Source: Actinoplanes nipponensis | GTDB lineage: Bacteria; Actinomycetota; Actinomycetes; Mycobacteriales; Micromonosporaceae | Assembly (NCBI RefSeq): GCF_016862275.1 | Contig: NZ_BOMQ01000090.1 | Coordinates: 1-64,000 of the forward strand | Reading direction: 5' to 3' | DNA: 64,000 bases | Shown: positions 53,979 to 62,230 of the stretch, in pieces | Layout of the letters: each line of letters begins with the position of its first letter | How positions within the stretch are numbered: position 1 is the stretch's first letter | Made by a program: the position numbers and the translations under genes | The notes under the pieces: generated by a model | The model's input: the letters and a program-made list of their open reading frames with translations, nothing else | Database searches by the model: none | Told to the model about the DNA's origin: nothing

Positions 53979-54866
53979 TCAGCCCACCCGGGAGCGGGCG
54001 TGGGACCGCACCACCATCGTGGGGCAGTCCGCCTCGAAGATGAGGTGCCGGCCGACCGAGCCGAGCAGGTGACCGGTGAGCCCGCCGCTGCCGTGGTCCC
54101 CGACCACCACGAGCTGGGCCAGGTGGGACCATTCGCCGAGCAGCGCCCCGGCGTGGCCGCGCACGACCTGCCGCCGGACCGGCACGTCCGGGTAGCGGTC
54201 GGCGGCGCCGGCCAGCGCCTCGGCCAGGACCCGCTGCTCCTGCTCCTCGCCGGAGCGGGTCCCGCGCGAGGCCGCCGGCTCGTCGTCGAGCTCGGTGCGG
54301 TCGGTGCCGGTCCAGGCGTGCAGCGCCACCAGCGAGGTGCCGCGCAGCGCCGCCTCCTCCAGGGCCAGCTCGAGGGCGTCGGCCGAGCGGGCGGAGCCGT
54401 CCACCCCGGCCACCACCGGGCCCGTGGCCCGTAGCTCACCGCGAACCACCAGCACCGGGCAGGCCGAGTGGGAGGCGAGGTGCCGCGCCACCGAGCCGAA
54501 GAGCAGGCCGCCCTGCCCGTGTTCGCCGACGACGAGCATCTCGGCCCGGGCGCTGACCCGCGTCAGGACCGCCGCCGGCGGGCCGGAGAGCAGCTCGGTG
54601 GTCGTCGGGACGCCGGGAGCCACCTCGCCGGCACGCTGGACCGCCTCGACGAGGTAGGCCCGGGCCTGGGTCGGCACGGCCTCCGGCGAGGCCTCGGCCA
54701 GGCCGGGCGGCAGGGGCAGTTGCAGCGCCGGCCAGCTCAGCGCGTGCACGATCCGCAGTGGGCGATGACGGCGGGCGGCTTCCGCGGCGGCCACCTCCAC
54801 GGCGGCCATGCTGCGGGACGATCCGTCGACGCCGACGACCACGGCGGCTCCGGCGACAGTGGTCAT
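53979..54866 (-). CDS. Tandem-domain universal stress protein
   Basis: 295 aa, two UspA domains. Domain 1: AVVVGVDGSSRSMAAVEVAA with LVVGEHGQGGLLFGSVARHL. Domain 2: PVVAGVDGSARSADALELAL with LVVVGDHGSGGLTGHLLGSV. The Gly-rich ATP loops are conserved in both. The ATG at 54866 has GGAGGTCAGG upstream. It is paralogous to the USP encoded downstream, but clearly diverged, so the duplication is old. Two exact DosR-type boxes lie in the 214-bp region shared with the divergent hibernation-factor gene. Confidence 0.94.
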   Translation of the reverse strand: MTTVAGAAVVVGVDGSSRSMAAVEVAAAEAARRHRPLRIVHALSWPALQLPLPPGLAEASPEAVPTQARAYLVEAVQRAGEVAPGVPTTTELLSGPPAAVLTRVSARAEMLVVGEHGQGGLLFGSVARHLASHSACPVLVVRGELRATGPVVAGVDGSARSADALELALEEAALRGTSLVALHAWTGTDRTELDDEPAASRGTRSGEEQEQRVLAEALAGAADRYPDVPVRRQVVRGHAGALLGEWSHLAQLVVVGDHGSGGLTGHLLGSVGRHLIFEADCPTMVVRSHARSRVG

Positions 54867-54950
54867 GACCTGACCTCCAGATCCTCGTTCGGAACCGGTT
54901 GACATGGGGGTGTGACAGCGAGTATCCGCCGGCGTACGGCGGGGCGGGGA

Positions 54951-55002
54951 GGGTCGTAGGTCCCGATCCACGGGTCCGCGTCCGGCCCGGGCCGAAAGAC
55001 CC
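54951..55002. promoter_or_regulatory. Two DosR-type boxes between USP and HPF-like genes
   Basis: GGGTCGTAGGTCCC at 54951-54964, 85 bp upstream of the USP start, and GGGCCGAAAGACCC at 54989-55002, 79 bp upstream of the HPF-like start. Both match GGGNC-N4-GNCCC exactly. Each divergent gene therefore has its own box at a similar distance. Confidence 0.7.
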
Positions 55003-55080
55003 TGGGCAGCCGTTCCGTCCCGGTTCGATGATCTTCGTAGGAGCCCTGCACCGGGCAGGGGGACATCCGGGAGGCACGTC

Positions 55081-55431
55081 ATGAGGAGCATCAGCCCGAT
55101 CACCGCTCCGCACGTCCGTACCCACGGTCCCGTCGACGAGACGGCACGAACGTACGCCGTCGAGAAGCTGGAGGCCGCGCTGCACCACGCCCCGGCGCCG
55201 GTGCTGCAGTCCTGGCTCACCCTCGACGCGGCGGCTCCCGGTGACCGGGTCGACGCCCATGTCAACGTCAACGGCCTGCCTGTGCACGTGCACGCGGTGG
55301 GCGTGAGCCTGCAGGAGGCGACCGATCTCATGCAGCAGAAGCTGCGTTCCTGCCTGCGGCGCATCCGCCGGCGCCCGGACCAGGGACCGGCCGCGCCGCC
55401 CCCGATCGGGGCGGTTCCCGGCGGCGCGTGA
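55081..55431 (+). CDS. HPF/RaiA-like ribosome hibernation protein
   Basis: 116 aa from the ATG at 55081, with GGGAGG 6 nt upstream. It has the S30AE (sigma-54 modulation/HPF) beta-alpha fold: VDETARTYAVEKLEAALHHA, VDAHVNVNGLPVHVHAVG and SLQEATDLMQQKLRSCLRRI, followed by a basic, Pro-rich tail. It lacks the C-terminal dimerisation domain of long HPF, so it is the short type. It would bind the 30S decoding region and quiet ribosomes during dormancy. Mycobacterial DosR regulons carry a similar short translation-silencing protein. Its DosR-type box is 79 bp upstream. Confidence 0.85.
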   Translation: MRSISPITAPHVRTHGPVDETARTYAVEKLEAALHHAPAPVLQSWLTLDAAAPGDRVDAHVNVNGLPVHVHAVGVSLQEATDLMQQKLRSCLRRIRRRPDQGPAAPPPIGAVPGGA

Positions 55432-55529
55432 GGGTCGCGGGCTGCCGGGCGGGGTGATCGTGAGCTAATCTCGGGTCATCCGGTAGGCCAGAGCCCACTG
55501 TGCACGCCGGCGCCGCGAGAGGCGGCAGC

Positions 55530-56417
55530 ATGGTCACCACACCTGTGCCCGACCGTCCCGTTCCGGGCGGCGAGGTGGAGCCCGGCGAGGCGTCCCGGCA
55601 GGCCGGCGATCCGTGGAAACCGGGCGCCGCTCATCCGGGACGCCCGCCCGAGCCGCACGAGCTCCCCCCGCACTGGCTGTTGTTCTGCACCGACGCCGTC
55701 CGGGCCCTGGGCAGCGCCGGACCGAGCGCCGTGGGCCGCTGGCTGCTGCGGGCGGCCCCCCTCGGCGACGGCCACCCGGTGCTCGTGCTGCCCGGCCTGG
55801 GCGGCGGCGACGGCTCCACGATCGTGCTGCGCCGCACTATCCGCCGCCTCGGCTACGAGGTCAGCGGCTGGAACCTGGGCCGCAACCGCGGCCCCACCCC
55901 CGAGGTGATCGAGCACGTGCCCCGCCTCGTCGCCGAGCTGGCGGAGCGGCACGGCCGGCGGGTCAGCCTCATCGGTTGGAGCCTGGGCGGCATCTACGCG
56001 GTCGCCGCGGCCCGCGCCCACCCCGGCCTGGTCCGGCAGGTGATCACGCTGGGCAGCCCGATCCGCATGTCGCACCCCGCGCAGACGCATGCCATGCCGT
56101 ACTACAACCGGCACGTGCACCGGCACGCCCCGGAGGACCTGCTGCCGCCGTCGGAGCTGGTCCAGCCGCCGCTGCCGGTGCCGGCGACGTCCATCCTGTC
56201 GCAGTGGGACGGCATCGTCTCGTACCGGGCCTCGCTGCACCCGTCGTCGCGGGAACGGCACGAGAACATCGCCACCGTCAGCAGCCATTTCGGCCTGGGC
56301 CAGCATCCCGCGGTGCTGTGGGCGATCGCCGACCGGCTGGCTCAGCCCGAGGACGACTGGCAGCCGTTCCGCCCGCCGGGTTTCCTGCGGCCCTTCTTCC
56401 CGCCGGTGCCCGCCTGA
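55530..56417 (+). CDS. Alpha/beta-fold hydrolase
   Basis: 295 aa from the ATG at 55530 (GAGAGG 7 nt upstream); a GTG at 55500 is possible. After a Pro-rich head of about 50 residues the fold begins with PVLVLPGLGGGDGSTIVLRR. The nucleophile elbow is SLIGWSLGGIYAVAAARA and a likely catalytic His is in VSSHFGLGQHPAV. LVRQVITLGSPIRMSHPAQ is also typical of the group that includes PHB-depolymerase-like and triacylglycerol lipases. The substrate is unknown. It has no clear box of its own and may be expressed from the HPF promoter 100 bp upstream. Confidence 0.88.
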   Translation: MVTTPVPDRPVPGGEVEPGEASRQAGDPWKPGAAHPGRPPEPHELPPHWLLFCTDAVRALGSAGPSAVGRWLLRAAPLGDGHPVLVLPGLGGGDGSTIVLRRTIRRLGYEVSGWNLGRNRGPTPEVIEHVPRLVAELAERHGRRVSLIGWSLGGIYAVAAARAHPGLVRQVITLGSPIRMSHPAQTHAMPYYNRHVHRHAPEDLLPPSELVQPPLPVPATSILSQWDGIVSYRASLHPSSRERHENIATVSSHFGLGQHPAVLWAIADRLAQPEDDWQPFRPPGFLRPFFPPVPA

Positions 56418-56523
56418 GCGACCGGGCCCGGACCGCCGTGATCCACGGGCCGTCCGCCTCTACCACCGGGCCCGCCCGCGCGGGAATCGTCAGGGGCGGA
56501 ACCGGTACGGGAGGGTGCACGCC

Positions 56524-57276
56524 GTGGGCGCGGACGAGGAACTGGCGCGGAGCCTGGCACGGCTCGCCGGCTCGTGGTACCTGCCGGACGCCGAGGAGGT
56601 CCGCCGGCGGATCACGGCGGCCGCGCCGGCCCTGGTGCCCGGCTGCGAGCAGTCGGCGATCTCCCTGCTGGACCGCCACGGCGGGATCGTCCCGGTCGCG
56701 GCGACCGCGGAGGCGGCCGCCCGGGCCGGACGGATTCAGCACGAGACCGGATCCGGGCCCGGCCTCGACGCCGTGCGCCTGCGCCCGGTGTGCCGGGTGG
56801 GCGACCTGCTGCTCGACGAGCACTGGCCGGAGACCAGCCGGCGGATCGCCCGGGAGACGGGCATCCGCTGCCTGCTCGCGGTCCGTCTCGCCGCCGGCGA
56901 CGACGTGCTCGGCGCCCTGAACCTGTACGCGCGGGCGCCGTACGCGCTCGGCGCGGCCGCCGAGACCCGGGCCGGTCTGCTCTGCTCGCACGCCGCCCTG
57001 GCGCTGGCCGCCACGGACTGCCGGCGCACCTGTGCGGAGCTGCGTGACGCGCTGCGCTCCAGCCGGTCGATCGGCATCGCGCTGGGCATCGTGATGGCGC
57101 AGCGCCGGGTGACCCCGGACGAGGCCTTCGCCGTGGTGCGCCGGTGCGCGCAGCGCCAGCACCGCAAGGTCCGGGAGGTCGCCGCCGACATCGTGCTCAC
57201 CGGCGAGATCCCCGACGCCCGCCGGCCGGCGCCCGCGGCCCGGACGCCCGCCTCCGCTGGTGACCTGTTGTCGTGA
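56524..57276 (+). CDS. GAF-ANTAR domain regulator
   Basis: 250 aa from the GTG at 56524, chosen because GGGAGGG lies 8 nt upstream. The N-terminal GAF domain (residues of about 20-165; CEQSAISLLDRHGGIVPVAA, GIRCLLAVRLAAGDDVLGAL) is followed by a C-terminal ANTAR three-helix RNA-binding domain (SIGIALGIVMAQRRVTPDEA, RQHRKVREVAADIVLTGEIP). ANTAR proteins bind dual hexaloop RNA hairpins and prevent termination. The signal for the GAF domain is unknown. The stop overlaps the GTG of a frameshifted PP2C-like gene (GTGA), suggesting these once formed a regulator-phosphatase pair. Confidence 0.92.
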   Translation: MGADEELARSLARLAGSWYLPDAEEVRRRITAAAPALVPGCEQSAISLLDRHGGIVPVAATAEAAARAGRIQHETGSGPGLDAVRLRPVCRVGDLLLDEHWPETSRRIARETGIRCLLAVRLAAGDDVLGALNLYARAPYALGAAAETRAGLLCSHAALALAATDCRRTCAELRDALRSSRSIGIALGIVMAQRRVTPDEAFAVVRRCAQRQHRKVREVAADIVLTGEIPDARRPAPAARTPASAGDLLS

Positions 57277-57742
57277 GCCGACCGCGAGCGGGAACACCAC
57301 CCGCGACCGGGGTCCCGGCGGGCACGTCGGCGTGGCCACCAGCGCCGGCCGAACCGGGGGCCCAACGAGGACTTCGTCGGCGCGGTGCCCGGCGCTGCTG
57401 GACGGCGCCGGCATCCCGGGCGCCGAGGCGATCTGCTCGCACGGTGTCGCCTGGTACACGCGCCGGCTCAGCGGGGCGCTGCTCGGCGCCCTGGCGGGGG
57501 CCGGCGGCGAGGACCTCGCGTCGATCCTCGCCGCGGCGATCGGCGAGACCGCCGACGACCAACGCGACACCTGCGACCTCGCCCACGTCAACAGTCCGCA
57601 GGCGACCGTGTTGATCGTCCGCGAGCACCGGGGCCGCCTGGACCACCTGCTGCTCGGGGGACTGCCACCTGCTGCTCGACCGGGCGGCTACTGGCTCGCA
57701 AGGAGGATCCGCGGGCGGCCCGCGAGGCGGGGCATCAAGTGA
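57273..57742 (+). pseudogene. Frameshifted PP2C-like gene
   Basis: Protein-like sequence continues through shifts of frame: HVGVATSAGR (about 57322), then PNEDFVGAVPGAA (57361), then LLDGAGIPGAEAICSHGVAW to VREHRGRLDHLLLG, then DCHLLLDRAA (57660). At least three single-base changes are needed, near 57355, 57395 and 57660, to rebuild one reading frame. The rebuilt start (VGVATSAGRPNEDFVG) resembles the opening of PP2C-type phosphatases with the NEDF metal-binding region. It starts in overlap with the GAF-ANTAR stop. The gene is either decayed or affected by sequence errors; the reading frame as given is not functional. Confidence 0.6.
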
Positions 57743-57802
57743 ACCAGGTTCCTAGGATGCTGTAGGCGTGGTGGCAGGCGGCACGGGCACCGGCGGGGGT
57801 CC

Positions 57803-58306
57803 TCAGAGGACCTGGTGGCCGTACATCTCGCCGAGCGGGTCGGCGATCAGCTCCAAGCGGGCGCCGTCGGGGTCGCGGAAGTAGACCGACACCCCGCTGT
57901 GCACCTCGTGCTCGACGCCGGCCGCGGTGAGCCGCTCCACGAGCTGCCCCCAGCGGTCGGGGTCGACGCTGATGGCCAGGTGGTGCAGGCCGCCGAGCAC
58001 CTCCGCGTACGGGCCGACGTCCAGACCGGGGAAGTCGAAGAAGGCCACCAGGTTGCCGTGACCGATGTCGAAGAAGAAGTGCGACGAGCCGGGGTAGTCG
58101 CGGTTCTCGATCAGCTCGGTGAGCGGGAAGCCCAGCACGTCCTGATAGAACCGTACGGTCCGCTCGACGTCGCTGCTGATCAGGGCGGTGTGGTGCAGGC
58201 CGCGGGCGGTGGAGGCGGGACGCTCGCCGGCCGGGCGCAGGTGGGCGGCGCGGATGCGGGCGCGCTCGGCCTCCGCGGCGGCCGGGTCGGGACGGGTGTC
58301 GGTCAT
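57803..58306 (-). CDS. VOC-family (glyoxalase/dioxygenase superfamily) protein
   Basis: 167 aa from the ATG at 58306, which has GAAGG upstream. It contains one vicinal-oxygen-chelate domain with two beta-alpha-beta-beta-beta modules: GLHHTALISSDVERTVRFYQ (first metal-ligand His), GSSHFFFDIGHGNLVAFFDF, GLHHLAISVDPDRWGQLVER (second His) and YFRDPDGARLELIADP (Glu ligand). The ligand pattern is complete, so metal binding is expected. The reaction (lyase, dioxygenase or isomerase) is unknown. It is convergent with the broken PP2C-like gene and stands alone. Confidence 0.9.
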   Translation of the reverse strand: MTDTRPDPAAAEAERARIRAAHLRPAGERPASTARGLHHTALISSDVERTVRFYQDVLGFPLTELIENRDYPGSSHFFFDIGHGNLVAFFDFPGLDVGPYAEVLGGLHHLAISVDPDRWGQLVERLTAAGVEHEVHSGVSVYFRDPDGARLELIADPLGEMYGHQVL

Positions 58307-58393
58307 CGCGGGCCTTCTCTCGGATCGACGGTCGGCCCAACGTACTCCGCGCCGGCCCCGCGCCCCCGGCGGTCATGGGGGGCGCAGAGCGCG

Positions 58394-59188
58394 TCAGCCG
58401 CCGTGTTCGTGCGGCGCCCCGATGGTGAGCAGCAGCAAAGCCGTGGTCATCAGCGGGGCGCCGGCGGCCGCGACAACCGCGGTCAGCTTCCCTCGGTCAT
58501 CGGCGCGCCGATCGTGGCGAGCAGTGTCGCCAGCGCCGCCAGCGTGCAGAGCGCCAGGGCGACGCGCGGCCAGGTCCAGGTGCGGGTCATGATTCACCTC
58601 CTCCGCCTCGGATCGGGGCGCGGCACCGCCCCGTCGGTGCCGGCGCATCGCCAGGACGACCAGCGCGCAGGCGCCGCCGCCGATCAGGATGTCGCCGGGG
58701 CTGATGACCGCCCGCAGCGGCCGGACCGCGATGGTGTCGCCGAGGCCGGCGACCCGGGTGCGGGCGTGGGCCGGCTCGTTCTTCGCCGTGACGACCCCGG
58801 CCGGCAGCCCGGCGGCGCGGGCCGCCGCGGGCGCGTAGGGCATCCGGCCGTTGAGCGCGATGGCCAGCCCGTTGAGGGCCGCACCGAGCATGATCACGGC
58901 GGCGGCGGCCCGCAGCGCCGCCGGCCAGCCCGCGAGGCCGGCGCCCAGCCAGGCCAGCACGAGCAGGAAGACCACCGCGAGCAGCGGCACGCCGAGGACC
59001 TGCTCGGCGGCGTGCCGGACGGCCGGCAGCGAGAACTGTGCGAACTGCACCGCGGCGGCGAGCCACAGCAGCCAGAGCGCCCTCGTGGCGAGGATGCGCA
59101 ACCCGGTGAGACGGCCGCCGAGGAGACGGCCCAGCACGACGCCGGCCGCGGGCGGCGCGGTGGTCAGCAGCAGCGACGGCAACGACAT
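58394..59188 (-). CDS. DUF5317-like membrane protein with unusual C-terminal extension
   Basis: 264 aa as read from the ATG at 59188 (GGGAGG 7 nt upstream). Residues 1 to about 190 match the DUF5317 pattern: four hydrophobic helices, GAALNGLAIALNGRMPYAPA, and ISPGDILIGGGACALVVLAM near the end of the core. Members are usually about 190 aa. Here the frame continues for 70 more codons, of which the middle 40 (HDPHLDLAARRPGALHAGG) look like a shadow of another gene, while the last 30 (AGAPLMTTALLLLTIGAP) look coding again. Function unknown. A 35-aa ORF with a strong SD lies inside this extension in another frame. Confidence 0.72.
   Translation of the reverse strand: MSLPSLLLTTAPPAAGVVLGRLLGGRLTGLRILATRALWLLWLAAAVQFAQFSLPAVRHAAEQVLGVPLLAVVFLLVLAWLGAGLAGWPAALRAAAAVIMLGAALNGLAIALNGRMPYAPAAARAAGLPAGVVTAKNEPAHARTRVAGLGDTIAVRPLRAVISPGDILIGGGACALVVLAMRRHRRGGAAPRSEAEEVNHDPHLDLAARRPGALHAGGAGDTARHDRRADDRGKLTAVVAAAGAPLMTTALLLLTIGAPHEHGG
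58483..58590 (-). CDS. Small hydrophobic peptide overlapping the DUF5317 3' end
   Basis: 35 aa from the ATG at 58590, preceded by GGAGGAGGTGAATC, one of the best SDs in the window. It reads as a single membrane helix (RVALALCTLAALATLLATIG) ending APMTEGS. It overlaps the DUF5317 frame entirely in a different frame, so only one of the two is likely to be read here, or DUF5317 carries a late frameshift: TGA in GAGGTGAATC would end it right before this ATG. The DNA after it repeats a similar end (LLLLTIGAPHEHGG). Confidence 0.5.
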   Translation of the reverse strand: MTRTWTWPRVALALCTLAALATLLATIGAPMTEGS

Positions 59189-59386
59189 GGTCCGGCCTCC
59201 CGGGTCTCGGCGGGTTCGGGCCGGCGCCGGGCGCCCGGTGCGGCTCCCCACCCCGAAGGAGCCGCACCACCCCCGGCCGGCGCCCCGGCGACGGTGCCGT
59301 CGCCTGTCCCGACGACGTCCATCCTCGGTGCGGGCGGGCCCGGAGCACAGGCAGGCAACCGGCAGGCAACCGGCAATCGGGCCGGC

Positions 59387-61684
59387 TCAGCGGGCCGGGC
59401 CGCGGTCGCGCGACGCCTCGGCGTGCCACCGTTCCCGCTCGTCGCCCTCGAGGCCGAACGCGTCGCCGAGCAGCCGCAGTGTCTCCGGCCGGGGGCGCCC
59501 GGCCCGGCCCGACTCCAGGTAGCGGACGGTGCGCACGCTCAGGCCGGTCCGGGCGGCCAGGTCCTCCTGCGACAGCCCGCGCCGCAGCCGGTGGTCCCGG
59601 ACGCGGCGGCCGAGCTCGGCGGCGGGGTCCGGATCATCGGCGCCGCCCGTGGCCGGGGGCGCCCCGGCCAGCTTGCGGCGCAGCTCGGCGGCCTGCGGGT
59701 GGCCCAGCTCGGCGAGGATCGCGTACGCCCGCCGGCGGCGCGCGGTGGCCGTGCCGGGGTCGCCGAGGGCCTCGTGCACGTCGCCGAGATGCCCGAGCAG
59801 CTGCGCCTCCAGGGCGGGACTGCCGAGCCGCCGCGCGATCCGCAGACCCTCCCGCAGGTGCCGGACGGCGTCGTCGAGGTCACCGAGCTGGAGCTGCAGC
59901 CAGCCCAGGCTGTCGCGGGTGACCGCCTCGTTCGGCTGGTCCCCGGCCCGCTGCTGCAGGCGCAGCGACTCCCGGTAGTGCGGCAGGGCCGCCCGTGGCT
60001 CGCCGCTCTGCGCGAGGTACCAGCCCGTCGCCAGGGCCGCCTTGCCCGCCCACATCGGGTCGTCGACCAGCCGGAACAGGGCCAGCGACTCCCGCGCCCG
60101 GGCCAGCGCCTCGTCCTGGTCGCCCTGCAACCAGCACAGGTACGACAGGATGAACAGGCATTCGCCCTCGCCCGCCTGGTCACCGGCGGCCCGGACCAGG
60201 CCGAGCGCCCGGTGCAGGTGTTCCCGCGCCGTCTCGAACCGCTGCCGGCGGCCGTCCGCGACGGCCAGGAACGAGTACGCGTACGCCAGCGCCGGACCGT
60301 CGCCCAGCGCTGCCGCCGCCTCCAGCGCCACCGCCCACGCCGCGCCCTCGTCGTCCCACCGCCCCTGCTCGTGCAGGAACGTGTCCAGCGCCCAGCTCAG
60401 CTGCCACGCCTGCGCGTCCAGGTCCTCGTCCTTGGCCTGGCGCAGCGCGGCCAGCAGCGTCTCGCGTTCGCCGCGCAGCCAGGCCAGGGCGGCCTTGAGG
60501 TCGTCCAGCGGCGCGGGGCGGGCGCCGTCCGCCGGCTCGGCCAGCGGCAGGGGGATGGGCGCGCGGGCCGGGTTGAGCACCAGGTCGGCGTGGTACGCGG
60601 TGTGCGTGTAATGGTCGGTCAGGCGGGTCAGCGCGGCGCGGCGGTCGCCGGTGGACTCCTGGCGCCGGGCGAGTTCCCCCGCGTACGTGTGGATCAGGCC
60701 GGGCATCGCGTACCGGCCGTCGCCGCGCTCGGCCAGCAGCCCGGCGTCGACCAGCTCGCGCAGCCTGCGGCGGGTCTCGGGCGCGGGCCGGCCGGCCAGC
60801 GCGGCCGCGGCGGCCGGGGTGATGTCCGGGCCGGCGGCGAGGCCGAGCAGGCGGAACAGGCGGGCCGCCGGCGGGCCCAGCCGCTCGTACGACCAGGAGA
60901 ACACCGTGCGGAGCCCGCCGCCGCCACCGTCGTCGAGGGCCTCCAGCCGCCCGGCCGGCCGGCGCAGCTCGGCCGCCAGCGTCGCGAGCGGGGTGCCGGT
61001 CAGCCGGGCCCGGGCCGCGGCGAGCGTCAGCGCCAGCGGGAGCCGGCCGCACGCCTCGGCGATCTCCGCCAGGACGTCCGGGCCGGCCTCGTCCGGGCCG
61101 GCCTCGTCCGGGCCGGCCCGGTGCGGGCCGAGCCGCCGGCGGACCAGTTCCACCGCCGCCGGCGGCGGGAGCACGTCCACCTCGAGCGGCTGGGCGCCGA
61201 GCCCGGCGACCAGCGTGGTCAGTCGGCGCCGGCTGGTGACGACGGTCCGCATGCCGGCGCCGGCCGGCACCAGCGGGCGCACCTGCTCGCTGTCGCGGGC
61301 GTTGTCCAGCACGAGCAGCATGCGGCGCCCGGCGGTCAGGCTGCGGTAGAGCGCCAGCCGGGCGTCCGGGTCGGCGGGGATCCGGTGCGGGTCGGTCCCG
61401 AGCGCGTCGAGCAGCAGCCGCACCGCCTCGGCGGGGTCCCGCGGCCGGGCCGCGCCGTCGAAGCCGTGCAGGTCGACGTGGAGCTGGCCGTCCGGGAACC
61501 GCCCGGCGGCGCGGTGCGCCCAGTGCACGACCAGGGCGGTCTTGCCGGCGCCGGGCGGTCCGGAGACCACCACGACGCCGGACGGTACGGCGTCCAGCAG
61601 CGCCAGCTCGGCCACCCGGCCGGTGAACCCGTCGACGTCAGGCGGCAACTGCGCGGGCGGGGCGGCATCGTCTCGAGGGGACAC
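59387..61684 (-). CDS. AfsR-like STAND regulator (NB-ARC, TPR) with C-terminal XRE HTH
   Basis: 765 aa from the GTG at 61684. It opens with a STAND NTPase: Walker A GPPGAGKT at residues 42-49, Walker B MLLVLDNA and RTVVTSRRRL. The arm and winged regions follow. Residues of about 390-670 are TPR-like helices (AREHLHRALGLVRAAGDQAG, LREGLRIARRLGSPALEAQL). A helix-turn-helix of XRE type is at the very end (GRRVRDHRLRRGLSQEDLAA, RTGLSVRTVRYLESGRAGRP). In classical AfsR/SARP or in XRE-STAND proteins the DNA-binding part is at the N-terminus, so this order is reversed. Three tandem GPDEA units lie near residue 195. It probably senses nucleotide and a ligand to control nearby genes; its targets are unknown. 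Confidence 0.9.
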   Translation of the reverse strand: MSPRDDAAPPAQLPPDVDGFTGRVAELALLDAVPSGVVVVSGPPGAGKTALVVHWAHRAAGRFPDGQLHVDLHGFDGAARPRDPAEAVRLLLDALGTDPHRIPADPDARLALYRSLTAGRRMLLVLDNARDSEQVRPLVPAGAGMRTVVTSRRRLTTLVAGLGAQPLEVDVLPPPAAVELVRRRLGPHRAGPDEAGPDEAGPDVLAEIAEACGRLPLALTLAAARARLTGTPLATLAAELRRPAGRLEALDDGGGGGLRTVFSWSYERLGPPAARLFRLLGLAAGPDITPAAAAALAGRPAPETRRRLRELVDAGLLAERGDGRYAMPGLIHTYAGELARRQESTGDRRAALTRLTDHYTHTAYHADLVLNPARAPIPLPLAEPADGARPAPLDDLKAALAWLRGERETLLAALRQAKDEDLDAQAWQLSWALDTFLHEQGRWDDEGAAWAVALEAAAALGDGPALAYAYSFLAVADGRRQRFETAREHLHRALGLVRAAGDQAGEGECLFILSYLCWLQGDQDEALARARESLALFRLVDDPMWAGKAALATGWYLAQSGEPRAALPHYRESLRLQQRAGDQPNEAVTRDSLGWLQLQLGDLDDAVRHLREGLRIARRLGSPALEAQLLGHLGDVHEALGDPGTATARRRRAYAILAELGHPQAAELRRKLAGAPPATGGADDPDPAAELGRRVRDHRLRRGLSQEDLAARTGLSVRTVRYLESGRAGRPRPETLRLLGDAFGLEGDERERWHAEASRDRGPAR

Positions 61685-61741
61685 ACGACTGTTCTGCCAT
61701 CACCGGGGCCCGGCTTCAACCCCGGTCGCGCGCCGGGGACC

Positions 61742-62203
61742 TCACCGCGGGGTGAGCCGGACGATCGGATACTCGCGTGCGGAGCGGCTCTGGTACTTCG
61801 CGATGCGCGGGGCGGCCGCGGCGATACGCTGCCAGGCGCGCTCGCGGTCGGCGCCGTCGAGCCGGTGCGGCGTCACCGGGACGGCGCCGCGGGCGGGGAG
61901 TTCGACCGATGCCCGGCCGGGGTGGGCCATCAGGTTGCCGTACCAGTCGGGGTGCCGGCTGCCGCCGCCCGAGCCGATGACCAGCCACCCGCCCGTCCCG
62001 TCGGCGAACCAGGCCAGCGGCGTCTCCCGCGGCTGCCCGCTGCGCCGGCCCACCGTGGTGAGGATCAGCACGTCCATGCCCATGAACGTGCCGCGGCCCC
62101 GCCGGACCTTGCGGTTCATCCGCGCGTTCATCGTCCGCTGCATCCACCGGGAGAACGCCCCGGGGGTGCCCGGCGCCCGCCGGCCTGCCTGTTGCTGAGC
62201 CAT
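61742..62203 (-). CDS. F420-dependent nitroreductase-like (DDN family) protein
   Basis: 153 aa, the usual size for deazaflavin-dependent nitroreductase-like split-barrel proteins. Recognisable parts are MGMDVLILTTVGRRSGQPRE (the F420-contacting TTxGRxSG), TPLAWFADGTGGWLVIGSGG and DWYGNLMAHPGRASVEL. It would bind F420H2 and reduce quinones or nitro compounds; mycobacterial Ddn is the named relative. It lies 28 bp downstream of the NACHT gene on the same strand and is probably in its operon. Confidence 0.9.
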   Translation of the reverse strand: MAQQQAGRRAPGTPGAFSRWMQRTMNARMNRKVRRGRGTFMGMDVLILTTVGRRSGQPRETPLAWFADGTGGWLVIGSGGGSRHPDWYGNLMAHPGRASVELPARGAVPVTPHRLDGADRERAWQRIAAAAPRIAKYQSRSAREYPIVRLTPR

Positions 62204-62230
62204 CTGCCCACCTCCTGTCCGTGGTCGAGG

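Noticed and set aside
56447..56460. GGGCCGTCCGCCTC upstream of the GAF-ANTAR gene as a further DosR-type box
   Set aside because: One mismatch in the right arm, and near-matches of this kind are common at this G+C content.
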